Source: GAS188 sp963794475
GTDB lineage: Bacteria > Pseudomonadota > Alphaproteobacteria > Rhizobiales > Beijerinckiaceae
Assembly: GCA_963794475.1 (NCBI GenBank)
Contig: CAWCDW010000002.1
Coordinates: 620,001-684,000, forward strand
Reading direction: 5' to 3'
Length of the DNA: 64,000 nt
A program made the translations under genes and the position numbers. Within the stretch, counting starts at the first letter, position 1, and every line of letters starts with the position of its first letter. Positions 34,957-44,336 of this stretch are shown one piece after another. Below the pieces are notes generated by a model. That model did not search any database. It was not told where the DNA came from and was given only the letters and a program-made list of their open reading frames with translations.

Positions 34957-35496
34957 ATGTCGGATGTAGCCAGGCCGCGGGCCGGGGCGGAGGGCGCAAG
35001 CCGCTCCGTCCCGGCCGGCGAAACACTCGAGCGCGCGCGAGAAATCCGCCGCGAAATCGGACAAGCCTTCACCGGAGCGACGGGCGAGCTTCTCGTCACG
35101 CGCTCACTCGCCTCGACAAGGATCACTTGCCGGGAGGCGCGAGCCGCTTTTCAGGGCGTCATGCTGAAGGTGCCGCCCGCGCGCGCGCAGCAAGGCTATG
35201 GGATCGTGCTTGCCGCCATCTGCGGTCATGAGGATGTCGTTCTCGCGAAGGATCTGCGTGAGGACGAGGTGGTGGCGCGCTGGCGCGGATTAGCCGCTTC
35301 GCTCGGCCTACCGCCCCTTATCTGCCACGCAAACGGCGAGACGGAATTCCTGCACCGGCAGCTCGGCGCGGTCGCTCTCGGACGCCAGCCGGCAAGGCGT
35401 CGCAGAAGGCTCGTCGCCAATCGCAGGCCGCGCTTTCTGCTGCGCCGCAAGGCCGGGCGCATGGTGACGGCGAAAGCTCGAGAAAGCGAGGCCTGA
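34957..35496 (+). CDS. DUF6101 family protein
   Basis: A 179-residue protein resembling the DUF6101 family of Rhizobiales. Family features are the motif AYRGV-like RAAFQGVMLKVPP, an EDVVLAKDLREDEVVARWR segment, GLPPLICHANGET, and a very basic C-terminus ending in RRRRLVANRRPRFLLRRKAGR. The basic tail suggests nucleic-acid or membrane contact. Function is unknown. It is convergent with ubiA, 18 bp apart, a neighbourhood seen in related genomes. Confidence 0.75.
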   Translation: MSDVARPRAGAEGASRSVPAGETLERAREIRREIGQAFTGATGELLVTRSLASTRITCREARAAFQGVMLKVPPARAQQGYGIVLAAICGHEDVVLAKDLREDEVVARWRGLAASLGLPPLICHANGETEFLHRQLGAVALGRQPARRRRRLVANRRPRFLLRRKAGRMVTAKARESEA

Positions 35497-35514
35497 TCGG
35501 CGCTTAGGCCGCTG

Positions 35515-36456
35515 TCACGCGCTCGCGAAGAAAGCATCCGCCACGAGGCCGGCGAACAGGATCAATCCCGCCGCCCAATTCGATCGAAACAGCATGAGTG
35601 CCTTCGCGGGCCGGTCGATGTCGATCGAAGCCGTCTGCCAGGCGAGATGCGCCGCAAAACCGGCACAGCCGAGATATCCGAAGACATTGCCGCGCACGAG
35701 CACGAGCGACAAGGTCACGAGGATCACCGCCAGCGCCTGGAAGGAGCCGACCGCAAGACGCACCCGGCCACCGAACAGCCGCGCCGTCGAGCGCACCCCG
35801 ATGATCGAATCGTCGCGCAGGTCCTGGAGCGCGTAGATGGTGTCGTAAGCGATCGTCCAGGCGATGGCACCAGCGTAGAGAAGCAATGGCGGCCAATCCA
35901 GGCTGCCGAACACTGCGGCCCAGCCCATCAATGCGCCCCACGCAAAAGCGAGGCCAAGCACCGCCTGCGGCCAAAAGGTGATGCGTTTCATCAAGGGGTA
36001 GATCGCGACCACGGCGAGCGAAGCCAAGCCAAGCCCGATGCTGAAGCCGTTGAAGGTCGCGAGCACGGCGGCCCCGAGCAGACTCAACAGCCCCATCAAA
36101 ACCACGGCCGCACGCGGGCGCAGCTCTCCGGCGGGCAAGGGGCGCGCGCGCGTGCGCTCGACCTTCGCGTCGATGTCCCGGTCCAGGATGTCGTTCCAGG
36201 TCGAGCCGGCACCGCGCATGGCGATAGCGCCGATCAGGAAGAGCAGGAGGTGGTAGGGGTTGGGCCAAGGATTCTCGGCCGCGATGGCGGCAAGAGCCGC
36301 CGACCACCAGCAGGGCGCAAGCAAGAGCTTCCAGCCGATCGGACGGTCGAGCCTCGCAAGCCGCACATAAGGGCGCGCCCAATCGGGAGCAAATCGTCCG
36401 GCGAGCGTGCCGGGCGCGGTGTCGAGAAGACGGGCCGATGCGCCCGTCGCGCTCAC
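35515..36456 (-). CDS. ubiA: 4-hydroxybenzoate octaprenyltransferase
   Basis: A 313-residue integral membrane prenyltransferase of ubiquinone synthesis, joining a polyprenyl chain to 4-hydroxybenzoate. The two Asp-rich motifs are NDILDRDIDAKVERTRARPL and DLRDDSIIGVRS. Eight to nine membrane helices are visible, and WARPYVRLARLDRPIGWKLL is typical of the N-terminus. I place the start at GTG 36456, overlapping the stop of the upstream secreted-protein gene (GTGA). There is no in-frame ATG at the right length. Confidence 0.93.
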   Translation of the reverse strand: MSATGASARLLDTAPGTLAGRFAPDWARPYVRLARLDRPIGWKLLLAPCWWSAALAAIAAENPWPNPYHLLLFLIGAIAMRGAGSTWNDILDRDIDAKVERTRARPLPAGELRPRAAVVLMGLLSLLGAAVLATFNGFSIGLGLASLAVVAIYPLMKRITFWPQAVLGLAFAWGALMGWAAVFGSLDWPPLLLYAGAIAWTIAYDTIYALQDLRDDSIIGVRSTARLFGGRVRLAVGSFQALAVILVTLSLVLVRGNVFGYLGCAGFAAHLAWQTASIDIDRPAKALMLFRSNWAAGLILFAGLVADAFFASA

Positions 36457-36944
36457 AGCGCGCTCGGGGGGATCTTGACGGGTGGCGCGAGCGGATCGGA
36501 ATGCATGTCGACGCTGAAGGCGTCGTCCTGCCGATTCTTCGCCGCCCGCTCGGCCTCGTTCTTGAGCTTGGTGAATTGCGCGGCCGCGGCGCAAGCCTTG
36601 CCGCGGATAGTCGAGACATTGGTGGATTCAGCCTCGAGACCCGCGATCTGCTGGTCCTCGATCGAGCACCAATCCTTATTGGCCTTCGCCCAGGCGAGCA
36701 CTTTCGCATTCGCCCCGGCAAGGCCGTTGAAGAGCGAGCAGGCCGCATTCGGATCGGCGTGCTTGCGCGGCAAAGCCTGAATCTTCTGGATAAAGCTGAT
36801 GCGCGCCTTGAAGAGCTCGCCCCCCTTCTGACAATCCGATGACACCTGCGCCATCACAGTGGCGGGAGCGAGCGCGAGCGTCGCGAAAAGTGTCGCGCCG
36901 ACAAGCTTGAGGCGGTGCGGTGAAAGTCGGGTCGATGCTGGCAT
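36453..36944 (-). CDS. Secreted Rhizobiales hypothetical protein
   Basis: A 163-residue protein with a signal peptide (LVGATLFATLALAPATVMAQ) and a mature domain with four cysteines (SSDCQKGGELF, AACSLFNGL, DWCSIEDQQI and GKACAAAAQF) that probably form two disulfides. I do not know the family function. GGGAGGAA lies 6 nt before the ATG at 36944. It overlaps ubiA by 4 nt and so shares its transcript. A periplasmic location is likely. Confidence 0.75.
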   Translation of the reverse strand: MPASTRLSPHRLKLVGATLFATLALAPATVMAQVSSDCQKGGELFKARISFIQKIQALPRKHADPNAACSLFNGLAGANAKVLAWAKANKDWCSIEDQQIAGLEAESTNVSTIRGKACAAAAQFTKLKNEAERAAKNRQDDAFSVDMHSDPLAPPVKIPPSAL

Positions 36945-37227
36945 CAAGATTCCTCCCCAAATCGGAGCGGTCAATAGCGGCGGCGGCAATGGAGCGCAAC
37001 CTCGGAACCATGGATTCGATCAAGCCGGGGCATGCCAACACGGGAATTTGCAAGAAAAAAAGGCACAATTGAGGGCACGGGCGATCGCGACGGCCGGGTC
37101 TTATCATGGGCGGCGCGATGCAAGAGGCTCGATGCGGGAGCTCAATGCACGGGGATTTTGACTTGCTTTGGGGAAAACCTGCCGCCATGACGCGGCGTCA
37201 AGACGACGGAGCCGGTGCGAGATCAAA

Positions 37228-37986
37228 ATGACGGCGAGCGCACAAGACCTTGGTGCCTGCAGGCTTTTCGTCGAGGCCGCGCTCGCCGAGGGCCGATCCG
37301 TCGAGCTTTCGAAGCCGCAAGATCATTACCTTCGCCACGTGTTGCGCCTCGCGGCCGGCGCCGCGCTTCGCGTCTTCAACGGGCGCGACGGCGAATGGCT
37401 CGCGCGCCTCTCCGGCGAAGGCAAAAGGGGGACGAGGCTCGAGCTCATGCAGATGACGCGGCCGCAGACGGCGCCGGGCGATCTTTATCTCCTCTTCGCC
37501 CCGCTCAAGCAGGCGCGCTTCGACTACATGGTTCAAAAAGCCGTCGAAATGGGGGTCTCGCGCCTCATCCCGGTGCTCACTCGCTACACACAGGTGACAA
37601 AGCTCAACGAAGCGCGCCTGCGCGCCAATGTGATCGAGGCCGCCGAGCAATGCGGCATTCTTTCCTTGCCCGATGCGGCCTCCCCGCTTCCCCTCGCGAA
37701 AGCCGTTGGCGGGCTCGACCCCGAGCGCCTTCTCATTTTTTGCGACGAGGCCGCCGAACGCGCCGACCCGCTTCACGCGCTCCGCGAGGTGAAGCGGGGG
37801 GCGGCCGCGGTGCTCATCGGCCCCGAAGGCGGCTTTGCCGAGGAGGAGCGGCGCGCGCTCCTTGCGAGGCCCGGAACGCTTCGCCTCTCGCTCGGACCTC
37901 GCATCATGCGGGCCGATACCGCCGCCGTCGCCGCGCTCGCTCTCGTGCAGGCCTGTCTCGGGGATTGGAGCGGAAGGGCCGGATGA
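37228..37986 (+). CDS. rsmE: 16S rRNA (uracil(1498)-N(3))-methyltransferase
   Basis: A 252-residue SPOUT methyltransferase that methylates U1498 of 16S rRNA. An N-terminal PUA-like domain (HYLRHVLRLAAGAALRVFNG) is followed by the knotted SAM domain with LLFAPLKQARFDYMVQKAVE, EMGVSRLIPVLTRYTQV, EAAEQCGI, IGPEGGFAEEE and LGPRIMRADTA. The start at 37228 gives the family N-terminus. It is followed by gshA, an order common in Rhizobiales. Confidence 0.95.
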   Translation: MTASAQDLGACRLFVEAALAEGRSVELSKPQDHYLRHVLRLAAGAALRVFNGRDGEWLARLSGEGKRGTRLELMQMTRPQTAPGDLYLLFAPLKQARFDYMVQKAVEMGVSRLIPVLTRYTQVTKLNEARLRANVIEAAEQCGILSLPDAASPLPLAKAVGGLDPERLLIFCDEAAERADPLHALREVKRGAAAVLIGPEGGFAEEERRALLARPGTLRLSLGPRIMRADTAAVAALALVQACLGDWSGRAG

Positions 37987-38178
37987 GAGCCGGCATCACA
38001 AGGATTGGCGCGGGCGAACACGAGATCGTGTGTTTCTCCGCTTCGGCTCCAGAGCGACATTGCGGCCTTCCTGCGAAGCACATATGTAGATTTTTCCCCG
38101 CAGCGGGCGGGTGGTCGCATCGGCGGCGTGCCGAGCGACATCGCCCCATTCGTTTCACCGGTAGAGGAGCAGTTCGGC

Positions 38179-39549
38179 ATGGCGCGCGACGTCTCGGACA
38201 CGACGCCGATCGAGAGCCGCGACCAGCTCGTCGCCTGGATCGAGAAAGGCTGCAAGCCCAAGAGCGCCTACCGCATCGGCACCGAGCACGAGAAATTTCC
38301 ATTTTATCGCGCCAACCACGCTTCCGTGCCCTACCAGGGCGAGCGCGGCATTCGCGCGATCCTCGCCGGGATGCAAAAAAGCCTGGGATGGGAGCCGATC
38401 CTCGATGACAGCAATCTCATCGGCCTTGCCGACGGCGCGGGCCTTGGCGCAATCTCGCTTGAACCTGGCGGCCAATTCGAATTGTCCGGCGCCCCGCTCG
38501 AGGCGGTCCACGACACAGAGACCGAGCTCAAGGACCATCTCACCCGGCTGCATGCGGTCGCGCGCGCCCTCGACGTGAGCTTCCTCGGCTTGGGGCATTC
38601 CCCGACCTGGACGCGCGCAGAGACGCCGGTCATGCCCAAGAACCGATACGAGATCATGCGCGCCTATATGCCGAAGGTCGGCACGCGCGGCCTCGACATG
38701 ATGCTGCGCACCTCGACCGTGCAGGTCAATCTCGACTTCTCCTCGGAAGCCGACATGGTGAAGAAGCTCAGAGTCTCGGTGGCTTTGCAGCCGGTCGCCA
38801 CCGCGCTCTTCGCTAATTCGCCTTTTTCGGAGGGAAGGCCCAATGGTTATCTATCGATGCGCTCCGAAATCTGGCGCGACACCGACAATCAACGCGCCGG
38901 CATGATCCCGTTCGTCTTCGAGAACGGCATGGGATTCGAACGCTATGTCGATTACGCGCTCGACGTGCCCCTGTATTTCGTCAAGCGTGGCGACACCTAC
39001 CACGACGTGGCGGGCTCCTCCTTCCGCGACCTTCTCGCCGGCAAGCTCACGGCTCTTCCGGGCGAACGCGCGACCATGTCCGACTGGGTCAATCACCTCG
39101 GCACCTTGTTCCCGGAGGTGCGCCTCAAACGCTATCTCGAGATGCGCGGCGCCGATTGCGGCTTGCCCGCGCATATCCTGGCGCTTCCGGCATTCTGGGT
39201 CGGATTGCTCTATGACCAGACGAGCCTAGACGCCGCCTACGACATGGTGAAGGGCTGGACCACGTCAGAGCGCCAAGCGCTGCGCGACGCCGTCCCCAAA
39301 CTGGCGCTCTCTGCCCCCTTCCGTGGCGGCATCGTCAACGATCTTGCCCGCCAGGCGCTCGATTTGTCGCGCGCCGGGCTGAAGCAGCGCGCGCGCCGCG
39401 ATCACCACAGCTTCGATGAGACGCGCTACCTCGCGCCGCTCGAAAGCTTCGTCGAGCGCAGGCGCACCGCGGCCGAAGCCTGGCTCGAGGCTTATCACGA
39501 GCGATGGGGCGAAAAGATCGAACCTATCTTCACCGAAGCGGAGATTTGA
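38179..39549 (+). CDS. gshA: Glutamate--cysteine ligase, plant/alphaproteobacterial type
   Basis: A 456-residue ATP-dependent ligase for the first step of glutathione synthesis. It belongs to the plant-like class found in Alphaproteobacteria. Blocks are YRIGTEHEKFPF, GERGIRAILAGM, ISLEPGGQFELSGAP, NRYEIMRAYMPKVG, STVQVNLDFSSE and ANSPFSEGRPNGYLSMRSEI. GAGGAG is the ribosome-binding site for the ATG at 38179. Two glutathione transferases, a MAPEG and a GFA protein in this window would use its end product. It converges with the DUF937 gene, 4 bp apart. Confidence 0.95.
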   Translation: MARDVSDTTPIESRDQLVAWIEKGCKPKSAYRIGTEHEKFPFYRANHASVPYQGERGIRAILAGMQKSLGWEPILDDSNLIGLADGAGLGAISLEPGGQFELSGAPLEAVHDTETELKDHLTRLHAVARALDVSFLGLGHSPTWTRAETPVMPKNRYEIMRAYMPKVGTRGLDMMLRTSTVQVNLDFSSEADMVKKLRVSVALQPVATALFANSPFSEGRPNGYLSMRSEIWRDTDNQRAGMIPFVFENGMGFERYVDYALDVPLYFVKRGDTYHDVAGSSFRDLLAGKLTALPGERATMSDWVNHLGTLFPEVRLKRYLEMRGADCGLPAHILALPAFWVGLLYDQTSLDAAYDMVKGWTTSERQALRDAVPKLALSAPFRGGIVNDLARQALDLSRAGLKQRARRDHHSFDETRYLAPLESFVERRRTAAEAWLEAYHERWGEKIEPIFTEAEI

Positions 39550-39553
39550 TGCT

Positions 39554-40327
39554 TCAAGAAGCCTTGCCGCTCGCGCCTCTCATATAGGCGTTGAGAATGT
39601 CCTGGACCGCGGAGACATGGGCGCTCTGCGCCTGAGAGCCCGTCTTGAACATGCCGGTCAACACCTCGAGCCCCGCTTGCATGGCCGGGTTCATGCCGGG
39701 CATCGCAGCCGAAGGGGTGCCCGGCTGCGGCGCCGGGGCCGAACTGCCGGGCTGCGCGCCGCGCATCATGCTGCCCATGACGTTGCTCAAAATGCCGCCG
39801 AGCATTCCTCCCGCCTGCTGGCCCGGCGCCTGTCCCGCGGGCGCCATGCCGGCGGCCCCGCCGAAGGCGCCCGAGGCTAGCTGCCCGAGGAGCCCGCCGA
39901 GTCCCTGGTTCGAAGCCGATTTGAACATGCCGCTCATGAGCATACTGGCCACGATCGGCATCATCGCCATGAGAATACCTGGATTGACGCCCGTCGCCTT
40001 TGACACCTGCTGCGCGATCGCCGCCGTCGCCTGGCCCGGGCCGAAGAGTTGGCCGAGCACGTCATTGCCGGCGCTCACGGTCTGCTGATTGAGATGAGAG
40101 TTCGGATCGTCGAAGGTCGTGGTGTGTTGGCCCCCGAGCATCGCGCCAATGATCTGGGACAACGACCCCATGTTCTGCGCTTGATTTTGCAAGCCGACAG
40201 AAAACGCGGGAAGAAGCGCGTTGATGGCCGATTCGGTTTGCTCTTGTGTCAACCCGAATTGCTTGGCGATATTGGAGATGGCTTGGCCGCCTTGGGCCGA
40301 TTGCATGATCTCGGACAGATTGAACAT
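39554..40327 (-). CDS. DUF937 domain protein
   Basis: A 257-residue protein. The DUF937 domain occupies about residues 1-140 (MFNLSEIMQSAQGGQAISNI, FGLTQEQTESAINALLPAFS, LGQLFGPGQATAAIAQQVS and MAMMPIVASMLMSGM). The rest is Gly/Ala/Met/Pro-rich. Family members resemble YidB, and no function is settled. No signal peptide is seen. It begins 81 bp downstream of the Lrp gene on the same strand. Confidence 0.82.
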   Translation of the reverse strand: MFNLSEIMQSAQGGQAISNIAKQFGLTQEQTESAINALLPAFSVGLQNQAQNMGSLSQIIGAMLGGQHTTTFDDPNSHLNQQTVSAGNDVLGQLFGPGQATAAIAQQVSKATGVNPGILMAMMPIVASMLMSGMFKSASNQGLGGLLGQLASGAFGGAAGMAPAGQAPGQQAGGMLGGILSNVMGSMMRGAQPGSSAPAPQPGTPSAAMPGMNPAMQAGLEVLTGMFKTGSQAQSAHVSAVQDILNAYMRGASGKAS

Positions 40328-40407
40328 CACGCACACCTTTGTCTTGCGCCGGCGGGACGTCGGCGTCTTGAACTTAACTGAGCGCGCAAGCCGCGCAAGC
40401 GGCGGCG

Positions 40408-40914
40408 TCAATCGAGCGGAATGCGGGTTTCGTATTTCACTCGCGAGAGGCTGAAGCTCGTCCGAAAACGCTTGATGTTGTGCTCGGTGGCGAGCACGCG
40501 GCGCGCGAAGCCATTATAGGCTTCCATGTCGCGGCAAAGCACAGTGAGCAGATAATCGATCTCGCCGGACACGAAATAGCATTGCTGCACTTCCGGCTCC
40601 GAGGCGATTTTGCGCTCGAAGGCGGCAAGGACGTCCTCGCGCTGGCGATCGAGCTCGACGCCGACGAAAGCCACGATCGAATGCCCGACGCTTTCCGGGT
40701 CAAGAACGGCGACATCCTTGACGATCACTTTCTCGGCCCTGAGCCGGCGAACACGCTTGAGGCAGGCGGGCGGTGAGAGGCCAATCCTGTCGGCAAGCGC
40801 AAGATTGGTGATCTGGTTGTCTTCCTGAAGCACATCGAGAATACGGCGATCGGCCGCGTCCAGAAGCGTCGTGGAGCGTCGAACCGAGCGGTCGAATTGC
40901 CGTGGGCTTTTCAT
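40408..40914 (-). CDS. Lrp/AsnC-family transcriptional regulator
   Basis: A 168-residue feast/famine regulator. The N-terminal helix-turn-helix contains LDAADRRILDVLQEDNQITN and LALADRIGLSPPACLKRVRR. The C-terminal RAM domain, which binds amino acids and drives octamer assembly, includes VAFVGVELDRQRED and VSGEIDYLLTVLCRDMEAY. It is divergent from the SHMT-like gene across a 117-bp spacer and so likely controls it in response to an amino acid. Confidence 0.92.
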   Translation of the reverse strand: MKSPRQFDRSVRRSTTLLDAADRRILDVLQEDNQITNLALADRIGLSPPACLKRVRRLRAEKVIVKDVAVLDPESVGHSIVAFVGVELDRQREDVLAAFERKIASEPEVQQCYFVSGEIDYLLTVLCRDMEAYNGFARRVLATEHNIKRFRTSFSLSRVKYETRIPLD

Positions 40915-41031
40915 TTATTTCTCCGAACATGCTGGTGCACGCTTTCTAACGGAATCAATGGAGCGTCAATAAGAAATTTCACATTCCCGATCTCGACGTA
41001 GAATGGCGCCAGATCGCGCAAGGAGAGCCTG

Positions 41032-42390
41032 ATGAACCGCCCCGAACGCCCGAACCGTTTTGAAGCCCATGATGCCGACGCGCTTTCTGCCGCGCGCACC
41101 CTGATCGAGGCCTGCGCCGACGCCCGAGAAATGGGGCAGAAGGTTCAAGAAGCCGTGGCGCGAAACGCCGCCTGGCGCGGCGAGGAATGCATTAATCTCC
41201 TCGCACCGGAGGCCCCGACAAGCCCATCCGTGCGTGCGCTTCTCGCCGCCGAGATCGGCACCCGGGCGGCCGAAGGCCATATCGGCCAGGTGAACCGGTG
41301 GTTTGCTGGCACGCGTCACATCGACGAGGTCGAAGCGCTTTGCGTCGAGCTTCTGAAGAAGCATTTCCGCTGCGCTTATGCCGATCATCGCCTGTGCGCC
41401 TCGATGATCGGCAACGCGGTCGTCTACACCGCCCTGAGCGCGCCAGGCGACGTGATCATGTCCGCGGCTCAACCGATCGGCGGCCATTCCTCGAACCGCA
41501 TCGACGGCCCGGCCGGCGCCATGGGACGCAAGGTCGTCGATATTCCCTTTGACGCGCGAGAGCTCGTCGTCGATCTCGACCTCTTCCGCAAGGCCGCGCC
41601 TCTCATTCAACCAAAGCTCGTCGCGCTTGGCTTGTCCATGACGCTGTTTCCGCAGCCTGTCGCGGAGATGAAGGAAATCATCGCTCCATGGGGCGGAAGG
41701 TTGTTTTTCGACGCCGCCCATCAATTGGGCTTGATCGGCGGCGGCCAATTCCAGGACCCGTTGCGCGAAGGCGCCGATATCGTGACGGGCTCGGCGGGCA
41801 AGACCTTCTCGGGGCCGCAATCGGGCATCATCGTCTGGGACGATCCCGAGATCACCGAGGCGGTCACGACCGCGATCTTCCCCGTCTGGGCCGCGACGCA
41901 CCAAGTCAATCGCGTGGCCGCGCTGGCGCTCGCGACCGCGGAAGCCCTCGCCTTCGGCGAGAGACTGCAAGCGCAGATCGTCGCCAATGCGAAAGCCCTG
42001 GCGCGGCACTTGCACGAACGAGGCATCCCGATGCTCGGCGCGCATAAGGGCTTCACCACCACGCATCAGGCGATCGCGGATGTGACGGGCTTCGGGCGTG
42101 GGCTGAAGGTGGCGCAGACCCTCGAGCGCGCGAACATCATCGTGAACAAGAATCTCCTGCCCAGCGACCTCAAGGAGGATTGGGATTTTCCTGGCGGATT
42201 GCGCATCGGCACCATCGAGGTGACGCGCTACGGCATGAAGGAAGCCGAGATGGCCAACATTGCCGAGTTGATCGCGCGCGTCGTGGTCGGCGGCGAGGAG
42301 CCGCAACGCGTGCGGCAGGAGGCGGTAGCACTCCGGCGCTCCTTTCCGACGTTGTACTACTGTTTCGAGAACGGATTGCCGCTGGGCTGA
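41032..42390 (+). CDS. Serine-hydroxymethyltransferase-like PLP enzyme
   Basis: A 452-residue fold-type I PLP enzyme related to SHMT but not canonical GlyA. The lysine for PLP is Lys257 in GSAGKTFSGPQSG, where GlyA has TTTTHKTLRGPRGG. FFDAAHQLGLI corresponds to the GlyA motif VDMAHVAGL. EECINLLAPEAPTSPSVR resembles the N-terminal substrate region. Candidates include 2-methylserine hydroxymethyltransferase, a serine transaldolase or another aldolase. The divergent Lrp gene and the downstream formylglutamate hydrolase (99 bp) suggest an amino-acid/one-carbon role. Confidence 0.8.
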   Translation: MNRPERPNRFEAHDADALSAARTLIEACADAREMGQKVQEAVARNAAWRGEECINLLAPEAPTSPSVRALLAAEIGTRAAEGHIGQVNRWFAGTRHIDEVEALCVELLKKHFRCAYADHRLCASMIGNAVVYTALSAPGDVIMSAAQPIGGHSSNRIDGPAGAMGRKVVDIPFDARELVVDLDLFRKAAPLIQPKLVALGLSMTLFPQPVAEMKEIIAPWGGRLFFDAAHQLGLIGGGQFQDPLREGADIVTGSAGKTFSGPQSGIIVWDDPEITEAVTTAIFPVWAATHQVNRVAALALATAEALAFGERLQAQIVANAKALARHLHERGIPMLGAHKGFTTTHQAIADVTGFGRGLKVAQTLERANIIVNKNLLPSDLKEDWDFPGGLRIGTIEVTRYGMKEAEMANIAELIARVVVGGEEPQRVRQEAVALRRSFPTLYYCFENGLPLG

Positions 42391-42489
42391 GCATCGCGGC
42401 GCGAGCGCGGTCCGGAACGTGACCCCCTTGCGCTTTCGCGAGCCGAGCGCCATTCCCATCTTCGGAACAGGCCGAGGAACTCGATTGCG

Positions 42490-43617
42490 ATGACTCAATC
42501 AAAGACTGAAGCGCCAAGGATCATCGAAGGCGACATTCGTTCGGGCGTGCTCATTTTGTGCGATCACGCCTCGAACGCCATCCCGGCGGAGTTCGGCAAT
42601 CTCGGCCTTCCCGCGGGCGAGCTCGAGCGCCACATCGCCCATGACATCGGGGCGGCGGAGGTCGCGCGCACCCTCGGCGTCGCGCTCGGCGCACCGACGA
42701 TCCTGTCGTGTTTCTCGCGCCTCCTCATCGATCCCAACCGCGGCCGGGACGACCCGACGCTCGTCATGCGCGTCGCCGACGGAGCGGTGGTCCCGGGAAA
42801 CGCCGCCATCGACGATGCCGAGATCGAATCGAGGCTCGAACGCTTCTACCTGCCCTATGACCAGGCGATCACCGCCGCGATCGAGGCGAGCCTCGAGGCT
42901 GGCATCGTGCCCGCCGTGATCTCGGTCCACAGCTTCACCCCGACGATGAAAGGACAGGCGCGGCCTTGGCATTGCGGCCTGCTGTGGGACAGCGACGAGC
43001 GCATCGCGAAGCCGCTGATCACGGCCTTGTCCGCAAAGGGCGACCTCGTGGTCGGCGCGAATGAGCCTTATGACGGCGCGCTCGAAGGCGACACGCTCGA
43101 TCGTCACGCGGGCGCGCGCGGGCTCGCCAATGTGCTCGTCGAAATCCGCCAGGATCTGATCGCGGCGAAACCCGAGGCCAAGCGCTGGGGCGAGCGCCTC
43201 GCCGCGGCGCTGCGCCCGATCCTCGCAGATTCGAGCGTTCATCGCGTCGAGCATCATGCGAGCAGGACCAAGGTCGGACGCACGCAAAAGGCCCACCAGG
43301 ATGTCGCTTCGGACGGCCGCCCCGACGCGCTCACGGCCTTGCTCGAGGCCGCCGTCTATCGCCGGCTCGTCGCGCATTTGCGCGAGCGCACCGATGTGCA
43401 AAACATCGACCTGATGAATCTCGCGGGCTTTTGCCGCAACTGCCTCTCGAACTGGCTCAAGGACGCGGCCGACACTGCCGGGCGCCCGCTCTCGAAGGAG
43501 GAGAGCCGGGCGCTCGTCTACGGCATGCCTTACGAGGAATGGCGCCAGCGCTATCAGAAAGAGGCGACGCAAGCGCAGAAGGCTGCTTTCGCCGCGGGAG
43601 CGCCGCATCGGCATTGA
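42490..43617 (+). CDS. N-formylglutamate amidohydrolase fused to DUF1244
   Basis: A 375-residue fusion. Residues 1 to about 270 form an N-formylglutamate amidohydrolase domain (VLILCDHASNAIPAEFG, HIAHDIGAAEVARTLG, SRLLIDPNRGRDD and ISVHSFTPTMKG), which would release formate and glutamate at the end of histidine breakdown. From about 280 a complete DUF1244 domain follows (ERTDVQNIDLMNLAGFCRNC, LSNWLKDAA and ALVYGMPYEEW). In related genomes the two are usually separate neighbouring genes as far as I know. The join is in one uninterrupted frame. No hut genes are nearby. Confidence 0.88.
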   Translation: MTQSKTEAPRIIEGDIRSGVLILCDHASNAIPAEFGNLGLPAGELERHIAHDIGAAEVARTLGVALGAPTILSCFSRLLIDPNRGRDDPTLVMRVADGAVVPGNAAIDDAEIESRLERFYLPYDQAITAAIEASLEAGIVPAVISVHSFTPTMKGQARPWHCGLLWDSDERIAKPLITALSAKGDLVVGANEPYDGALEGDTLDRHAGARGLANVLVEIRQDLIAAKPEAKRWGERLAAALRPILADSSVHRVEHHASRTKVGRTQKAHQDVASDGRPDALTALLEAAVYRRLVAHLRERTDVQNIDLMNLAGFCRNCLSNWLKDAADTAGRPLSKEESRALVYGMPYEEWRQRYQKEATQAQKAAFAAGAPHRH

Positions 43618-43697
43618 GGGCCGGGCAAACGCCAATTTGACCGCGAGCATAGGTGGCGCGCGATCCTTGAGGGCCTCGCGAGCGCCGTCCTGTCGCG

Positions 43698-44174
43698 CTA
43701 GGCAGGTTTGCCGAACAGCGCGCGGCGGCGCTCGAGGCTCGTCGATGGCCAAAGTTTGCGGGAGTCATAGTAGGCGTCAAAGGAAGGGGTGCCTTCAGGC
43801 AAGGCGATCCACGGAAGCTTGGAGCGAACGTAAATATGCACGTCGGGGGTCAGCGCCCCAGGGTCGTCGAGGGTGCCGACGCGGACGAAGAGCAGCTTGC
43901 GAACGTCGCCATAGACGCTCCACACCGCCACCCTGCATGAAGGGCAGCGATAGATCTCGTGTGGTCTGCCGCTGTCGGTGGGCACCGCGACCGGTTCGGG
44001 ATTGCCGGAGAGGAGGGTGACTCGATCGCTTTCGATGAGCGCGTTAAGGACGAACGCGCTTCCGGTTTGTCGCTGGCAATCGCGGCAATGACAGCAATGC
44101 ACGAACATCGGCCGCGAGATGAGGCGGTAGCGCACGGCCGCACACGCGCATCCGCCCTCCAAATCATCGTTCAC
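43698..44174 (-). CDS. GFA-family zinc protein
   Basis: A 158-residue protein of the glutathione-dependent formaldehyde-activating (GFA/CENP-V) fold. Zinc-ligand cysteines are in GGCACAAVRY, HCCHCRDCQRQTGSAF and CPSCRVAVW. Despite the family name, most members have no proven formaldehyde role. It stands alone on the minus strand near a glutathione transferase. Confidence 0.87.
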   Translation of the reverse strand: MNDDLEGGCACAAVRYRLISRPMFVHCCHCRDCQRQTGSAFVLNALIESDRVTLLSGNPEPVAVPTDSGRPHEIYRCPSCRVAVWSVYGDVRKLLFVRVGTLDDPGALTPDVHIYVRSKLPWIALPEGTPSFDAYYDSRKLWPSTSLERRRALFGKPA

Positions 44175-44336
44175 GAGAATCTTCCCACATCATGGCGATC
44201 ACTTACGGCTTCGAACCGAGCGCCGATGTTTCATGGGCACCAACTATTTGACGCCACTGGCCGCTAGGGGCTCGCCGCCGGCCTCGGCAGTCCGATTATG
44301 CGTGTCGCGTGCTGTTAAGTCCACGCCCTTGCAACA

